Of a DNA stretch of 48,080 nt, positions 32,961-41,416 are shown in pieces (the stretch's first letter is position 1; every line of letters begins with the position of its first letter). The translations under genes were made by a program, and so were the position numbers. The notes under the pieces are model-generated. The model was given only the letters and a program-made list of their open reading frames with translations. It did no database searches and was not told the DNA's origin. The stretch lies in NCBI GenBank assembly GCA_029784795.1, contig JAFMAW010000006.1:1-48080 (forward strand), given 5' to 3'. The stretch is from Nitrososphaerota archaeon. GTDB lineage: Archaea > Thermoproteota > Nitrososphaeria > Nitrososphaerales > UBA183.

Positions 32961-34376
32961 TTGTATACGAAAAAACGAGCAATAGGAACCACAGCCATCG
33001 TATCCATAGTCATCATCCTAATCATCGTCGCAGGGATAGGCGTGTACTTCTACGCGACCTCCCCCTCGCCCACAAAGACGGTGAAACTCAACGTCATCAC
33101 CTTCACAGACCCGTCAAACGCCTGGCTGAGGGCGGCGGCGACGTCCTTCGACGCCAGCCACCCGGGCGTCAACATCTCGGTCATAGCCCAGGGCTTCAGC
33201 AGCTACGCCACGACGGAGCTGACGTCCCTCAAGGCTGCCTCCCCGACCTACAACATCATCACCTACACCTCGACCAGCGCCCTCGGATTCCAGAACTACG
33301 TGTCGAACCTCCAGGGCATGGTGACGCTCAACTCCTCGGACATACCCGCGCCCCAGCTGAACTTCGGCGGGTACGCCCTGACCAACGGGACCAAGGTGCT
33401 GATAGGCATCCCCTATGACTCATCGACCTTCTCCATCTTCTACAACAAGACCCTGCTCAGCAACCCGACGCTGAGCGCCGAGTTCCAGAAGGAATACGGC
33501 TACAGTCTCAGCCCACCGTGGTCGAGCTGGCAGGCGGTCCTCAACGTGGACAACTTCCTCGTGCACCAGACCCACTCGGTCCACTACGGGATCGTGGTGG
33601 ACGGCTCTGAGTCGCACGACATCATCGACACCTACCCGGCCATATTCGGGTACTACTACATGAACGACAACTCCATCAGCGGGAGCAACCCACAGGGCGG
33701 GCTCCTCAACTACAACATCATGTTCAACGGGTTCGCAGGGAGCAAAGGCGTCCCAGCGCCCTCGTTCAACAGCACAGCCGGCGTCCAGGCCCTCCAGATG
33801 ATGTACAACCTCATGCAGTACGACCCGCAGCCAGCAGGGACCACCGTGAACTACGGGACGGTCTTCGCGCCGCTGCAGGCCGGAGAGGCAGCGGGGGCCC
33901 TGATGTTCACGGCGGACGCGTCGACCCTACTCTCCTCCAAGAACATCTCGTCCTCCATCGGCGTCACCACCCTTCCGGGCGGCTATGCCGAGACCGGGAC
34001 CGACTTCTACGCCATCAACAAGTACTCAGCCAACCAGAACATCGCAGCCGAGTTCATCCAGTACCTCATCTCGCCGACCATCAACTCGCAGATCTACAAG
34101 TACTCTGGCGAGTTCCCCATCTCCAAGGCGGCCACCGCGATGCTGACGTCTGACGCGACCCTCTCCCAGCCGGTGAGGAGCGTGATCCAGGACGTCTTCA
34201 ACACCGCGTCCGTCGGATGGGCCAATCCGCCCAACCTCGCGATCACATCGTCTACGCTGATACCGGCCTTCAACCAGCCGGTGTACGGCTTCCTCACAGG
34301 CAGCACCAACAGCACATCCGCAGCTCAGCAGGCACTGAATCAGGCCGCGGCCGCCTGGGCGACCGCCGTAGGCTGA
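32961..34376 (+). CDS. Membrane-anchored ABC solute-binding protein, sugar type
   Basis: The 471-residue protein starts with TTG at 32961. A hydrophobic N-terminal anchor (about residues 9-33) is followed by an extracellular family-1 binding-protein fold: KLNVITFTDPSNAWLRAAAT, then YNIITYTSTSALGF, IGIPYDSSTFSIFYNKTLL (typical hinge region of MalE-like proteins) and GALMFTADASTLL. There is no lipobox Cys, so the N-terminal helix anchors it. Next to a MalK/UgpC-type ATPase and a fused permease it delivers a sugar or oligosaccharide. The ligand is not predictable from sequence. Confidence 0.85.
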   Translation: MYTKKRAIGTTAIVSIVIILIIVAGIGVYFYATSPSPTKTVKLNVITFTDPSNAWLRAAATSFDASHPGVNISVIAQGFSSYATTELTSLKAASPTYNIITYTSTSALGFQNYVSNLQGMVTLNSSDIPAPQLNFGGYALTNGTKVLIGIPYDSSTFSIFYNKTLLSNPTLSAEFQKEYGYSLSPPWSSWQAVLNVDNFLVHQTHSVHYGIVVDGSESHDIIDTYPAIFGYYYMNDNSISGSNPQGGLLNYNIMFNGFAGSKGVPAPSFNSTAGVQALQMMYNLMQYDPQPAGTTVNYGTVFAPLQAGEAAGALMFTADASTLLSSKNISSSIGVTTLPGGYAETGTDFYAINKYSANQNIAAEFIQYLISPTINSQIYKYSGEFPISKAATAMLTSDATLSQPVRSVIQDVFNTASVGWANPPNLAITSSTLIPAFNQPVYGFLTGSTNSTSAAQQALNQAAAAWATAVG

Positions 34377-34382
34377 ATCACA

Positions 34383-35447
34383 GTGCCTGTCCCTGATTTT
34401 TCCGCCTCGCCCTCGGCGGAGAGGGGGACGGGAGTCAGGCTCGAAGGCATAACGAAGCGCTTCGGGAAGTTCACGGTTTTCGACGACTTAAGGCTCGAGG
34501 TCTCCGCCGGGGAGCTCTTCTCCCTGGTGGGCCCTTCGGGGTCGGGGAAGACGACCCTGCTCAGGATCATCGCCGGGCTCGAGACCCATGACTCGGGGCA
34601 CGTCTACATCGGCGGGAAGCCGGTGGACCACCTGGGACCCGCCAAGAGGAACGTCGGGATGGTCTTCCAGGACTACGCCCTCTACCCCAACAAGAGCGTC
34701 CTGGAGAACATCGCCTCGCCGCTGATGGTGAAGGGGGCGAAGAAGCAGGACGCCGTCAGGGAGGCGACGGAGATGGCCGCCCTCCTCGGCATCGGGGAGA
34801 CGGTCGACCGGAAGCCGGGGCAGATATCCGGAGGGCAGCAGCAGAGGGTCGCCCTGGCCAGGGCCCTGGTGAAGAAGCCGGACGTCTTCCTCCTGGACGA
34901 GCCCTTCTCCAACCTGGACGCCCAGCTGAGGTTCTCCTCCAGGAAGTTCCTGAAGGACGTCCAGCGGCGGTTCGGCATCACCACCATCTACGTGACCCAC
35001 GACCAGTCCGAGGCCCTCTCTATCTCGGACAGGGTCGCCATCATGGGCAAGGGGGAGGTCCACCAGGTGGGGACCCCCAGGGAGATCTACGCGTCCCCGG
35101 CCGACGAGTTCACGGCCACCTTCATCGGCAGCCCGCCGCTCAACGTCCTGACGGTCACGGTGGCCGGTGGCACCTCGTCCCCGCTGTTCATCCCCGTCGA
35201 CGGGCTGAAGGACGGGGAGTGCCGCGTAGGGATAAGGCCGGAGAGCATCGCCCTGGGCTCCGGGCCCAACGGCGCGGAGGTCACCGCCCTGGAGTTCGCC
35301 GGGAGGGAGACCATAGTCTACCTCAAGACAGACGGGGTGGAGCTCAGGGCGGTGGTCCAGGACGCCGGGGCCCTTCAGGTCGGAGGGCGTGTGAAGTTCG
35401 CGGTGCAGCCTGGGGCCGTCAGGGTCCTCGGCGGGGGGCCCCGGTGA
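34383..35447 (+). CDS. ABC transporter ATPase, MalK/UgpC type
   Basis: The 354-residue protein starts with GTG at 34383, 6 nt after the binding-protein gene. Walker A GPSGSGKTT, Q-loop MVFQDYALYPNKSV, signature ISGGQQQRVALARAL, Walker B VFLLDEPFSNLD and H-loop VTHDQSEAL are all intact. The C-terminal OB-fold regulatory domain (about residues 245-350, GIRPESIALG) marks the carbohydrate-uptake CUT1 subfamily. It energises the adjacent fused permease. Confidence 0.95.
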   Translation: MPVPDFSASPSAERGTGVRLEGITKRFGKFTVFDDLRLEVSAGELFSLVGPSGSGKTTLLRIIAGLETHDSGHVYIGGKPVDHLGPAKRNVGMVFQDYALYPNKSVLENIASPLMVKGAKKQDAVREATEMAALLGIGETVDRKPGQISGGQQQRVALARALVKKPDVFLLDEPFSNLDAQLRFSSRKFLKDVQRRFGITTIYVTHDQSEALSISDRVAIMGKGEVHQVGTPREIYASPADEFTATFIGSPPLNVLTVTVAGGTSSPLFIPVDGLKDGECRVGIRPESIALGSGPNGAEVTALEFAGRETIVYLKTDGVELRAVVQDAGALQVGGRVKFAVQPGAVRVLGGGPR

Positions 35448-35451
35448 CCCC

Positions 35452-37191
35452 ATGTCCCGGCTAGGGGACTTCTTCGCCAGCAGGGTCTTCTACATCCCGG
35501 CTGCCGCCTATCTGGTCGCCTTCGCCCTCGTCCCGCTCCTCATATCTGTGGCCCTATCGGCGCCAAGTTCCGACCTCGTCTCCTACGTCAGGCTTTTCCA
35601 GCTCACCGACTTCCCCGTCGTGGTCTACAACACCCTGTTCTTCTCGGTGGGGACCGCCGTCTTCTCCCTCCTCATCGGGATCGCCTTCGCCATATTCGTG
35701 GACAGCCGCCGCCGGGGGAAGCGCGTCTTCTCGCTGGTGGCCTACCTCCCATACATGATCCCCTTCACCGCCAGCGCCCTGATCTGGGCCACCCTGTTCA
35801 ACCCGGGATACGGACCCATCGACCCCATCCTGAAGTCGGTGGGGCTCCCTGTCGTGGACTGGATGGGCCCGTCCCTGCAGCTCTACTCCATGACCATGGT
35901 CAGCGTCTGGACGGCCATCCCTCTCGCCTTCCTCATAGTCCTGGCGGGGCTTACGTCTGTCCCGAAGCAGGTGAAGGAGGCGGCCGGCGTCGACGGCATG
36001 GGGATGTGGGACTACTACTCCTCGGTGGCGCTCCCCCTGGCGAAGGGGGCGGTGGTGACGGCCTTCCTCATGACGATGATACTCGCCTTCGGGAACTTCG
36101 ACCTCCCGTTCATCCTCAGCGGGGCCGGCGGGGTCCCCCCGACGACCATGGCGACCCTGGTGGTCTACGCCTACGCCGAGATGTTCTACGTGGGGCTCTC
36201 GTCCCAGGGGCTGGCGGCCGCGGTCTTCCTCGCCCTGCTGGCGAGCGTCCCCGGGCTCCTCCTGGTGAGGGCCACCCTGGGCCGCCCCGGCGCCGGGAAG
36301 AGGCGCCTCCGTCTCCCCAGCTTCAGCATCCCCAGGCTCCCGGGGTCCCCCTTCAGGTACCTCGTCTACGCCGTGGTCGCCCTGTTCTCGGTCTTCATCC
36401 TCTTCCCCGTCTACTGGATGTTCCTGGTCGCCTTCCGGCCGCAGTCCCTGGACTACCTCCTCCCCCCCATAATCTACCCCACCAAGGTGATCACCGGCGT
36501 CTTCCTCTCCACGGTCCGCCAGGCCACCCCCGAGATCGTCACCACCTTCGCCGTGGCCTGCGCCGTCACCGCCGTCACCGTCCTCCTGGCGGCCCCGGCC
36601 GCCTACACCATCGCCAGGGACGGGCGGAGGGCACTACTCGGGGTGATGATCTACGTCTTCTCCCTCCCTTCCATCGTCTTCGTCTACGGGGCCTTCTACA
36701 TCATAGCCAGCCTGAAGCTGCTCAACACCTGGGCCGCCCTCATGCTCACCGAGCCCCTCTTCACCATCCCCTTCGTTGTCTGGACCATGACGAACTTCTA
36801 CAGCTCCCTCCCCCGGCAGTACGAGGAGGCGGCCCTGGTCGACGGCTACTCGAGGGTCCGGGCGTTCTTCTCCATCGTCATGCCCCTGGCCAGGCCGGGG
36901 CTGATAGCCGCGGGCATGGTCGCCTTCATATTCTCCTGGCACCTCCTCCTCTTCCCTCTCGTCCTCTCCCAGACCCCGTGGTCCTTCGGGTTCCCGCCGG
37001 TGGGCTCGAACACAGTCACAACCTTCGCCATCCTCTTCGACCCCGACAGCACCGGGGGGACGCTGTCCAACAACGTCTGGACCCAGCTGGCCTCCTCCGG
37101 GATAATCCTCGCCATACCAGTCATCATCCTCTCCCTGGTCGCCCAGAGCTACCTGCTGAAGGGGCTCTACTCGGGCGGAACCAAGGGGTAG
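35452..37191 (+). CDS. Fused double ABC permease (MalF-MalG-like)
   Basis: The 579-residue protein carries two complete permease domains in one chain. The first has the EAA loop EAAGVDGMGMWDYYSSVALP, the second EEAALVDGYSRVRAFFSIVMP, each with about six spans. They are joined by a basic linker (RPGAGKRRLRLPSF, about residues 278-295). Normally these are two proteins. The start ATG 35452 comes 4 nt after the ATPase stop. It completes the CUT1 importer. Its last 25 nt overlap the convergent kinase gene. Confidence 0.92.
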   Translation: MSRLGDFFASRVFYIPAAAYLVAFALVPLLISVALSAPSSDLVSYVRLFQLTDFPVVVYNTLFFSVGTAVFSLLIGIAFAIFVDSRRRGKRVFSLVAYLPYMIPFTASALIWATLFNPGYGPIDPILKSVGLPVVDWMGPSLQLYSMTMVSVWTAIPLAFLIVLAGLTSVPKQVKEAAGVDGMGMWDYYSSVALPLAKGAVVTAFLMTMILAFGNFDLPFILSGAGGVPPTTMATLVVYAYAEMFYVGLSSQGLAAAVFLALLASVPGLLLVRATLGRPGAGKRRLRLPSFSIPRLPGSPFRYLVYAVVALFSVFILFPVYWMFLVAFRPQSLDYLLPPIIYPTKVITGVFLSTVRQATPEIVTTFAVACAVTAVTVLLAAPAAYTIARDGRRALLGVMIYVFSLPSIVFVYGAFYIIASLKLLNTWAALMLTEPLFTIPFVVWTMTNFYSSLPRQYEEAALVDGYSRVRAFFSIVMPLARPGLIAAGMVAFIFSWHLLLFPLVLSQTPWSFGFPPVGSNTVTTFAILFDPDSTGGTLSNNVWTQLASSGIILAIPVIILSLVAQSYLLKGLYSGGTKG

Positions 37192-37676
37192 GCCAGGGCC
37201 CTGAGCACCAGCTCCGCCCCCTCCTCCGGGGTGAGCCTCGTGGTGTCAACCTCGACGGCCCCCGGCGGGGCTTCGAATACCGACGCGATCCCCGCCAGCT
37301 TCTCAGGGGGGACGACCTTCTCCCTCCCGAAGTTCCTCCGCAGGGCGGTCTCCTGGTCGCAGACCACGTGCACGAGCGTGACCCCGTCGTAGCGCCCCGC
37401 CAGCGCGGCCAGGGCAGACTCCCTCCGCCTCCTGGTCCTGAACGTCCCGTCGAGGACCACGTCGTACCCGGCGTCCAGGGCTGACCTGGCCAGGGAGAGG
37501 CAGGCGCCGTAGACGAACTCCGACTCCTCGGGGGAGTACTCTGGCTTGGCTATGGTCTCCCTCACGGCGTCGGTCTGAAGATGGACGGCCCTGCCGCTCC
37601 CGGCGGCGACAAGGCGGGCGACGGTCGTCTTCCCGCTCCCCGGGACGCCGCAGATCAATACCAGCCTGCCGGGCAC
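37167..37676 (-). CDS. Small P-loop kinase of the AAA_33/zeta-like type
   Basis: The 169-residue protein has Walker A GVPGSGKTT (residues about 10-18), LQTDAVRETIAKPEYSPEES (nucleobase/substrate lid), DVVLDGTFRTRRRRESALA (Walker B-like Asp and Arg-rich segment) and VVCDQETALRRNFGRE. It resembles predicted kinases (gluconate-kinase/zeta/AAA_33 group) that phosphorylate a small molecule or sugar nucleotide. The ATG at 37676 lies 27 bp from the TATA box at 37701. It runs against the transporter genes with a 25-nt tail overlap, so it is not in their operon. A sugar kinase role is only a guess. Confidence 0.75.
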   Translation of the reverse strand: MPGRLVLICGVPGSGKTTVARLVAAGSGRAVHLQTDAVRETIAKPEYSPEESEFVYGACLSLARSALDAGYDVVLDGTFRTRRRRESALAALAGRYDGVTLVHVVCDQETALRRNFGREKVVPPEKLAGIASVFEAPPGAVEVDTTRLTPEEGAELVLRALAYPLVPPE

Positions 37677-37700
37677 GGGCCCGCCTTCCCCTTCGCGGCG

Positions 37701-37707
37701 TTAAAAA
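37701..37707 (-). promoter_or_regulatory. TATA box for the P-loop kinase gene
   Basis: TTTTTAA on the minus strand is centred 27-28 bp before ATG 37676: a leaderless promoter. Confidence 0.55.
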
Positions 37708-38026
37708 CCTGGGCCGGGCAGGTCCTGTCAAGAAATTGACTCAAAGTTCTCCGTCAAGCGTCGGCTCATCCCCGTTCCCACAAACGAAGCGGGTCAGCTT
37801 CTCCCGACCAGTCTGACCATCTGTGCAGAACTCTTGAACGAACCCTCCTTCAAGACGGTTCACCGCCGCGTCCGATGTCTGCCTGTATTCGGCCTTCCGC
37901 CTCTGAGGAATGTCCCCCATGGGACGAGTCAGTTTCAGGTAGAAGTCGGGGTCTCCTGTCACTTCAGTCCAGGACGAAGCACGACGCACGTGGCCGGTAT
38001 CAGGACGGGAGGCAAAGTTCGCAACG

Positions 38027-38266
38027 ATGAGGTGGGACGCCAAAACAGCGAATGGCGAGACCGAGAAGGTCATGCGGGGCCTAGAACGGGATGATTCGCC
38101 GGTCCTGACGGGGATACAAACCTTTCACAATCATTTCCGGCCCCACCAGGGCCTCGGCGGAAAGACCCCGGCTGAGGCGGCTGGAGCCAAGATTGAGGGC
38201 GAGAACCCCCTGCTGACGGTCATCCAGAACGCCCGCCTGGCCCGCATCGGGAGGGAAAAGGGATGA
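38027..38266 (+). pseudogene. C-terminal remnant of a DDE-type transposase
   Basis: KVMRGLERDD followed by GIQTFHNHFRPHQGLGGKTP and AEAAGAKIEGENPLLTVIQN is the C-terminal end of an IS6/integrase-like DDE transposase (RPHxxLxGKTPAE motif with the last catalytic region). The first two catalytic Asp and the HTH are not present. Upstream bases 37740-38026 carry no intact frame. The piece is inactive. Confidence 0.7.
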
Positions 38267-38464
38267 TTTCAGGCACGGCTCTCCCAAGAACCGAAGAGGC
38301 CCCGTAGGAGCGTTGAGAGCAAACGCCGTGAGAGAACAACGATGGAGAGGTCAGCCACCTTGGCGATCTCCAAATGGACACCCGACGTTCTCCTCGACCG
38401 CAGACTTAACACCGTCGAAGCGAAGAAAGCCCCAGCCGTGCTTTGCCTGGCTGCGCGAGAAAGC

Positions 38465-38489
38465 CCAGGTGCTCCAGCCCTGGGATGAA
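38465..38489 (+). repeat. IS200/IS605-type end hairpin, copy A
   Basis: CCCAGG, a TGCTCCAG-containing loop, then CCTGGG-ATGAA. The last 19 bases (38471-38489) are identical to 41072-41090. The GGGATGAA ending is typical of these element ends. It lies just upstream of the deleted TnpB gene. Confidence 0.5.
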
Positions 38490-38536
38490 TGCCTGGAGGC
38501 TTTCATGGGATGGCGGTGTACTATCTTTTGGGCGGC

Positions 38537-39000
38537 ATGAAGTCGGCGTTCCGGTTCCGCCTGTACCCTGACCGCAAGCAGTCGAAGAAGATGTCCAGAA
38601 TGGTCGAGGCAGCGCGCAGGCTCTGGAACCACGCGCTCGCGAAGCCCATCGCAGATGCCGGTTGGGGCCAGCCCGTGGTCAGGGTCCCGCCGGCGTACCC
38701 GACGCAGGGGTGCTCCTTCTGCGGAGTTCGGAGCCAGATCCCGCTGTCGGCCAGGCAGTTCGAGTGCAGGGGGTGCGGGAGGGCGCTTGACCGCGACTTC
38801 GCCGCACGTATCGTGCTGAAGCGAGGACTCGCCCAGGTAGGGCAGGGCATGCCCGAGCTCGAGCCTGCGGAGACAGGGCCTCTGCCCGTGCCGACGACGG
38901 TACGCGCAAGCCAGGCCGAGGAAGCAGGGACTATGCGCGACGGGGATCGTGCCGCCCGGCAAGAAGCCCGCCGCTGGAAGCCCACGAGTTCACTCGTGGG
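38537..39000 (+). pseudogene. Internally deleted TnpB
   Basis: The N-terminus MKSAFRFRLYPDRKQSKKMS and VEAARRLWNHAL is that of a TnpB. The sequence then jumps to a piece with ADAGWGQ and on to the zinc ribbon (GCSFCGVRS, ECRGCGRALDRDFAARIVLK). About 200-250 residues, including the first RuvC Asp and the Glu, are gone. The frame then runs through the right-end hairpin. It is a non-autonomous relic that keeps both element ends. Confidence 0.75.
38981..39000 (+). repeat. IS200/IS605 right-end hairpin of the deleted TnpB element
   Basis: CCCACGAG-TTCA-CTCGTGGG, a perfect 8-bp stem with a 4-nt loop, followed by AGGATGTCAC. This is the standard right-end context of TnpB elements. Confidence 0.75.
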
Positions 39001-39006
39001 AGGATG

Positions 39007-39204
39007 TCACGTCAGGAACGCCGTCAGCGCCAGTATCGCGAAGATAGCCAGCTGACCCAGCAGGGCCCACCTGAGCAGCCGTATCCCGTCGTAGGCCAAC
39101 TCCCCCCTGGCGTAGCTCCCTGAGGCCATCCTGTACAGCAGCCCGAACACAGAGAGCAGGGCCCCCGCGAAGACCGCGATCGCGACGAGGGCGCTTGTGT
39201 TCAA
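39007..39204 (-). CDS. Small two-span membrane protein
   Basis: The 65-residue protein starts with TTG at 39204, 9 bp after the gene 39214-39798. It has two hydrophobic spans (about residues 5-25 and 44-63) joined by a loop with MASGSYARGELAYDGIR. No family is recognised. It is probably co-transcribed with the upstream DUF2269/CopD-like gene and may be a small subunit of it. Its stop lies 6 bp from the transposon hairpin. Confidence 0.55.
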   Translation of the reverse strand: MNTSALVAIAVFAGALLSVFGLLYRMASGSYARGELAYDGIRLLRWALLGQLAIFAILALTAFLT

Positions 39205-39213
39205 CCCGGCCTC

Positions 39214-39798
39214 CTAGTAGACGGCCAGGTGCGCCATGACAAGTATGATCAGGACCTGGAAGATCGCCTGGCTGGCGGCGAGGCGGACGTTGCGCATGGT
39301 GAGCTTTGAAATCAGCGCAGGGTCCGGCTTCACCTTCGCGAGCTCGAGGAATATCCTGACGCCGTTGGGGAGGAAGACCCCGAACCCCTGGACCGTGAGC
39401 ACCACGACTATGGCGCCAGCCGCGAGTATCCAAGGGTCCCCCAGGTTGAACTTGCCCATCGCCTGGGCCAGGTAGATGCCTGAGGTGATGGCCACGGCGG
39501 CCAGCGAGGGGATGATGAAAAACGTCGTCGGAGTCAGCCTCTTCGCCACCTCGACCCTCGCAGGTATCTCGAGGGACCTCAGTATCCTGGAGAGGACGAT
39601 CCCTGTGTAGATGTCGAAGCCAGTCCAGCTCCCCCCTGTTATCACATGGACGTAGTCCAGCACGAAGAGGCTCTTCAGGGCCAGCCCGAGGACGAGGGCC
39701 ACGGGCGGTATCACCCCTATGGCGAAGCTCCACTTCAGCAGGCTCTTGGTGAACGGCGGGAGCCCAGGCGGGGTTCTGCTGGTCGATGCCTGCGCCAC
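39214..39798 (-). CDS. Multi-span membrane protein, CopD/DUF2269-like
   Basis: The 194-residue protein has about five spans. VHVITGGSWTGFDIYTGIVLSRILRSLE resembles the HxxxxxxWxG heme- or metal-like segment of the CopD/DUF2269 group. LTPTTFFIIPSLAAVAITSGIYLAQ and a QAIFQVLIILVMAHL ending follow. The start is GTG 39798, 27 bp after a TATA-like box. Its role is unknown; an electron-transfer or copper-linked role would be typical for the group but is not shown. It pairs with the 65-residue membrane protein. Confidence 0.6.
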   Translation of the reverse strand: MAQASTSRTPPGLPPFTKSLLKWSFAIGVIPPVALVLGLALKSLFVLDYVHVITGGSWTGFDIYTGIVLSRILRSLEIPARVEVAKRLTPTTFFIIPSLAAVAITSGIYLAQAMGKFNLGDPWILAAGAIVVVLTVQGFGVFLPNGVRIFLELAKVKPDPALISKLTMRNVRLAASQAIFQVLIILVMAHLAVY

Positions 39799-39821
39799 AC
39801 CCGGAGGTAAGCCCGGGAGGA

Positions 39822-39828
39822 GATAAAG
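39822..39828 (-). promoter_or_regulatory. TATA box for the CopD/DUF2269-like gene
   Basis: CTTTATC on the minus strand is centred 27 bp before GTG 39798. Confidence 0.5.
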
Positions 39829-39840
39829 CCGTTCTGAGCT

Positions 39841-39861
39841 CCATGGTCGTTTCGACCATGG
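39841..39861. repeat. Solo IS200/IS605-like end hairpin
   Basis: CCATGGTCG-TTT-CGACCATGG is a perfect 9-bp stem followed by GATGAGG, similar to the GGGATGAA ends elsewhere in the window. No transposase gene flanks it. The rest of 39862-39977 holds no gene. Confidence 0.5.
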
Positions 39862-39977
39862 GATGAGGTCGACGGAGATAACGAAATGAGGCGTCTGCTT
39901 GCAGGACTATCGAGTCAGAGTCCACTTCCCAGGGGACGGCGGCGTTGGGGCCCTCCAAGGCGCCAGGAAGGTGCCGT

Positions 39978-41036
39978 TCAGAGCAGGGCGGGGATGTATG
40001 CGACGATCCCCACCAGGACCTGGAGCCCGATCGCCTTCTTGACTGAGAGCCCCTCCCTGGCCGCCATCTGCAGTGCGATCAGGTTGGCGAAGGATGCAAT
40101 AGGCCCCAGGTTCCCGGCCAGGCCCGTCTCGACGGCTATCTTCGGGACGGCGTGGGCCGAGACCCCGGTGGTGTTGACCAGGAGCTGGGTGACAGGGACG
40201 TTGCTGATCAGGTTGGAGAGGATGCCGACGAAGGCCCCAGAGTAAGGCTGCTCCCCTTGGGCCGCCGGGGCCACGTATGGCGCGATGTATCCTGACAGGA
40301 AGTAGGTGGCGAAGGCAACCGACGAGATGAAGGCATACAGGACAAGGAGAGACCTGCCGTCGAACTCCTTCCGCAGCGCCCCCAGATCGCGCCCGGTGAC
40401 GACGAACCCTCCCAGGAACCCGACCGCGAGCGGGACGTAGCTCGGGAGGCCGTAGAGGTCAGCGAAGAGCACCACAGCTGCGACGTACACCAGGTAGACG
40501 GCCGGGGCGAAGTGGCCGACCGGCGACGGGGAGTCCCTGGGTCTGCCTGTGCGCCGGGCGAGCGGGACGAGCGCGACCGCGGCGATGGCCGCAGAAGCGA
40601 AGACAGGCGCCCAGGTTCCTTCGATGAACCTGAGGAAGCCGATGCCCGAAGAGGTCCAGAGTATGATGTTTTGGGGGTTGCCGATGGGCGTAAGGGAGCT
40701 GGCTATGTTTGTGAACGTGACCTCGGCCACGATGAGCGGGACGGCGTCGATGCCGTGGTTCTTCGAGTATCTGATCAGCGCCGGGGTGAGGATGAGGACC
40801 AGGACGTCGTTCAGGACGAGGGGCGAGACGACGAAGGTGACTATGGAGACCGCGAAGAGGACACCCACCCGCGGCTCCAGGGAGGCGAGGACCCCGCGGA
40901 GGAACGAGTACCCGTCCATGGCCCGGAACTGGGCCGCGATGCCGAAGAACAGGGCCAGGGACACGTACACGGACGGGTCGAACTGGCCGGCGGGGAAGCC
41001 GATCAAGGGTATAGCAACACCGGGTCGGGCATCCAT
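39978..41036 (-). CDS. ArsB/NhaD/SLC13-type ion transporter
   Basis: The 352-residue protein has about ten spans. The paired re-entrant motifs of the ion-transporter superfamily are visible: NIASSLTPIGNPQNIILW in the first half and NLISNVPVTQLLVNTTG in the second. It could move arsenite, Na+/H+, or a dicarboxylate. It is shorter than most members (about 400-430), lacking perhaps one or two spans at the N-terminus. The TATA-like box at 41041-41047 is too close to ATG 41036, so TTG 41006 may be the real start. No arsenic genes are nearby. Confidence 0.78.
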   Translation of the reverse strand: MDARPGVAIPLIGFPAGQFDPSVYVSLALFFGIAAQFRAMDGYSFLRGVLASLEPRVGVLFAVSIVTFVVSPLVLNDVLVLILTPALIRYSKNHGIDAVPLIVAEVTFTNIASSLTPIGNPQNIILWTSSGIGFLRFIEGTWAPVFASAAIAAVALVPLARRTGRPRDSPSPVGHFAPAVYLVYVAAVVLFADLYGLPSYVPLAVGFLGGFVVTGRDLGALRKEFDGRSLLVLYAFISSVAFATYFLSGYIAPYVAPAAQGEQPYSGAFVGILSNLISNVPVTQLLVNTTGVSAHAVPKIAVETGLAGNLGPIASFANLIALQMAAREGLSVKKAIGLQVLVGIVAYIPALL

Positions 41037-41040
41037 CTCG

Positions 41041-41047
41041 TTTTATC
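41041..41047 (-). promoter_or_regulatory. TATA-like box next to the ArsB/NhaD-type gene
   Basis: GATAAAA on the minus strand. The predicted start near 41017 lies inside the ATG 41036 frame but fits in-frame TTG 41006. Confidence 0.4.
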
Positions 41048-41063
41048 AGTTGCGAGCGAGAGA

Positions 41064-41090
41064 ACCCACAGGCTCCAGCCCTGGGATGAA
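41064..41090 (+). repeat. IS200/IS605-type end hairpin, copy B
   Basis: CCCACAGG-CTCCAG-CCCTGGG-ATGAA. Its last 19 bases match 38471-38489 exactly. There is no adjacent transposase. Confidence 0.5.
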
Positions 41091-41387
41091 AGCGAGCTAG
41101 AATGTCCGTATACGCCGCCAAGTCGCGTCGTCCCCCGGCTCCTCCCGCGAGGTCGGCGGTTTCTCGCCTGCCGGCTGCACGAAAGCGGAATGGTCTTCCT
41201 CAGACTTTGGCCGACTCTTCAAGCTCTTCTTCCGCCTTTTTCGTGCTTAGGAGAAGCAAGTTGAGCGGACAGGAAGCAGCTCAAGCGACATCACCGCCCG
41301 TTCGGTGTCTGTTCGTCGCGAACTTGTCCTGAGCACCGACGCCTAATCCCCCGGGCCGCCTAGCACCAGGCGGCCGCATTGCTCATG
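41091..41387. other. Gene-poor stretch after the element end
   Basis: About 300 bp with an open plus-strand frame (41102-41332, 76 residues) rich in Ser, Arg and Pro and without protein character. It may be the degraded interior of an element whose end is at 41064-41090. Otherwise I see nothing in it. Confidence 0.4.
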
Positions 41388-41395
41388 TTTTTTAG
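41388..41395 (+). promoter_or_regulatory. TATA-like box for the PMT-like glycosyltransferase
   Basis: TTTTTTAG, centred about 26 bp before ATG 41417. It supports that ATG over TTG 41405. Confidence 0.45.
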
Positions 41396-41416
41396 CGCTG
41401 CAGGTTGAGGACGACC

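Noticed and set aside
37741..38073. 110-codon minus-strand frame among the transposase debris
   Set aside because: No domain recognised. It overlaps the plus-strand DDE transposase remnant region and is likely chance.
41102..41332. 76-codon plus-strand frame beside an element end
   Set aside because: Ser/Arg/Pro-rich translation without secondary-structure pattern; probably degraded element sequence.
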